NCBI GenBank assembly: GCA_947305345.1
Contig: CAMZDH010000037.1
Coordinates: 1-6,227 of the forward strand
DNA from: an uncultured Lachnospiraceae bacterium
GTDB lineage: Bacteria; Bacillota; Clostridia; Lachnospirales; Lachnospiraceae
Direction: 5' to 3'
DNA: 6,227 nt
The translations under genes were made by a program, and so were the position numbers. The notes under the pieces are model-generated. The model was not told where the DNA came from. It worked only from the letters and a program-made list of their open reading frames with translations, and ran no database searches. Below are positions 5,080 to 6,227 of the stretch, in pieces. The first letter of the stretch is position 1; each line of letters opens with the position of its first letter.

Positions 5080-6227
5080 TTATAAGGTATCCGGTCTGCC
5101 GTCGCGCCTCTTGCGCTTCAGCTCTGTCAGGTTCACTTTTTTAGACCCGATCTTGACGAAGCTCTTGACGTTTGGATCTAATCCGTAAACGGTTTCAATG
5201 CGATCGTCCGAGGCAAGTTTCATTCCGCGTACGCCGACCGATCCCTTTTTCAACAGCGGGATCTGATCTGTCGGGAACCGAAGCACCGCTTTACCGGAAG
5301 AAACCAGCACGGTATCGGGCTGGCTGAACGCGCCGACATAGACGAGCGCGTCACCCGGAACGAGCTTTGTAGACGCGGTGGTTTTCTTAATGGTATCGAA
5401 TTCCGAAGCGTTTACTCGTTTTATCATACCATTTGCCGTCACAAATAGCAAGACTTTCCCTGAAAGGGATGAAAAATCGGACAGCAACAGGATCCTTTCC
5501 TCCGAAGAACGGTAATTCGAAATATTGTCGAGCGGAACGCCCTTGTCCTTCGGTTTTCCCATGGGCACGTCCTTCATTTTCAGAAGATGCATCTGTCCGC
5601 CGTCCGTGAAAAGGAAAAGCCGCGCGTCCGACATCGTAAACAGGAGCGTCTGAGATTCCTCCTGGATCGCTTCCTTGTTTTTCTCGTAAATGCCCATATC
5701 GTAAGATTTGACGTAGCCGAAACGGTTGAGCGATACGGCAAGCGGCAGAACGACTTCGGGCGCCTCTTCGAAAACGGCCTCTTCCGCGTCCGAAAGGAGC
5801 GTTCTTCTGGGTAATGCGTAAGCGTCCCGGATCTCTTCCAGTTCCGAACGGATCGCCGCCTTCATTTCATCCTCGTCGGACAAAAGACGCCGGTATTTCC
5901 GGATCTTCTCCAGCGTTTCCCTGTGTTCCTTCTGGAGCGCCAGGATCTCGAGCCCGATGAGTTTCTGCAGCTTCATGTCGAGGATCGCGTCGGTCTGACG
6001 TTCGGTAAAATGCAGAAACGCCGCCTGCTCCTTCGCTTTTTCGGTCTTAAAGCGGATCTCGTCGGTTTTACCGAACATCAGGCAGTCCCGCACGTTTTTC
6101 ACATTTTTCGAACCGCGAAGCACTTCCAGGATCAGGTCGATGATGTCGACCGCCTTGATGAGTCCCTCCTGGACCTCCCGCTTTTCGGACTCCCGCTCGA
6201 GGAGCTTTTTGTATTTCCGCGTATTGA
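5080..6227 (-). CDS. parC: Type IIA topoisomerase A subunit, ParC-like (C-terminal half; 5' end cut by window edge)
   Basis: The window holds the last 381 residues; the catalytic tyrosine and N-terminal part lie beyond position 6227. Type IIA A subunits cut and rejoin DNA to change supercoiling or unlink chromosomes. Visible order: the tower/coiled-coil segment (NTRKYKKLLERES, then EGLIKAVDIIDLILEVLRGSK), the hallmark QTDAILDMKLQKLIGLE at about 5950-6000, a helix LQKEHRETLEKIRKY, then a beta-pinwheel C-terminal domain from about 5780 with blade motifs FGYVKSYD, LFLFTDGGQMHLLK, LLFVTANGMIKR and GSVGVRGMKL. Where GyrA carries its QRRGGKG box after the first blade strand, this protein reads YEKNKEAI, so the wrapping box is missing, which argues for topoisomerase IV (ParC) over gyrase. 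About 20 extra residues (around CLMFGKTDEIRFKTEKAKEQ) precede the hallmark. A GTG at 6123 is internal, not a start. Family certainty is high; the choice of ParC over GyrA is moderate. Confidence 0.9.
   Translation of the reverse strand, partial: NTRKYKKLLERESEKREVQEGLIKAVDIIDLILEVLRGSKNVKNVRDCLMFGKTDEIRFKTEKAKEQAAFLHFTERQTDAILDMKLQKLIGLEILALQKEHRETLEKIRKYRRLLSDEDEMKAAIRSELEEIRDAYALPRRTLLSDAEEAVFEEAPEVVLPLAVSLNRFGYVKSYDMGIYEKNKEAIQEESQTLLFTMSDARLFLFTDGGQMHLLKMKDVPMGKPKDKGVPLDNISNYRSSEERILLLSDFSSLSGKVLLFVTANGMIKRVNASEFDTIKKTTASTKLVPGDALVYVGAFSQPDTVLVSSGKAVLRFPTDQIPLLKKGSVGVRGMKLASDDRIETVYGLDPNVKSFVKIGSKKVNLTELKRKRRDGRPDTL

Noticed and set aside
4220..5188. A 322-codon open frame on the plus strand.
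   Set aside because: It lies antisense to the SH3 protein gene and the end of the topoisomerase gene, is very rich in Arg, Leu and Phe, and has no recognisable domain. It is a shadow caused by codon usage of the minus-strand genes.
1..6227. CRISPR arrays, insertion sequences, tRNA or rRNA genes, defence or toxin-antitoxin genes.
   Set aside because: None seen on either strand by eye: no spaced direct repeats beyond the 24-bp linker repeat, no transposase motifs, and genes pack the window almost completely.

Overview
This window is about 6.2 kb of chromosomal housekeeping DNA from a Firmicute. The best fit is a Clostridia member of moderately high GC, plausibly from the Lachnospirales; this placement is inferred from protein character and not proven. 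Supporting signs are the yceD-rpmF pair, AAGGAGG ribosome binding sites, a consensus sigma-A promoter, a DNA polymerase I without proofreading residues whose 5' nuclease carries extra segments I associate with Clostridia, and a ParC-like topoisomerase with an insertion. Every supported gene lies on the minus strand, so transcription runs from high to low coordinates. The many plus-strand open frames are shadows of these genes.

In transcription order: (1) 6227-5080 is the C-terminal half of a type IIA topoisomerase A subunit (ParC/GyrA family), cut by the right edge. (2) 5062-3998 is a single-pass membrane protein with a Thr/Pro/Glu-rich linker and two bacterial SH3 domains, 17 bp behind the topoisomerase gene and probably cotranscribed with it. 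(3) A near-perfect sigma-A promoter (TTGACA, 17 bp, TATACT) at 3949-3921 drives yceD (DUF177, 3878-3372) and rpmF (ribosomal protein L32, zinc-ribbon form, 3347-3162). This unit ends at an intrinsic terminator at 3135-3102. (4) A weaker candidate promoter precedes a small zinc-finger (zf-HC2, anti-sigma-like) tail-anchored protein (3028-2708). It is followed after 11 bp by polA (DNA polymerase I, 2696 to beyond position 1), which lacks only about its last 16 codons in this window.

The cell functions are DNA topology, ribosome assembly, DNA repair and Okazaki-fragment processing, plus a surface-exposed SH3 protein of unknown ligand. I see no RNA genes, CRISPR array, insertion sequence, prophage or defence system, and no stretch over 300 bp without a gene. 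I do not see a new system here. The points most worth a second look are the anti-sigma-like protein with no sigma factor or outside domain beside polA, the enlarged 5' nuclease of PolA, and the box-less, insertion-bearing topoisomerase.
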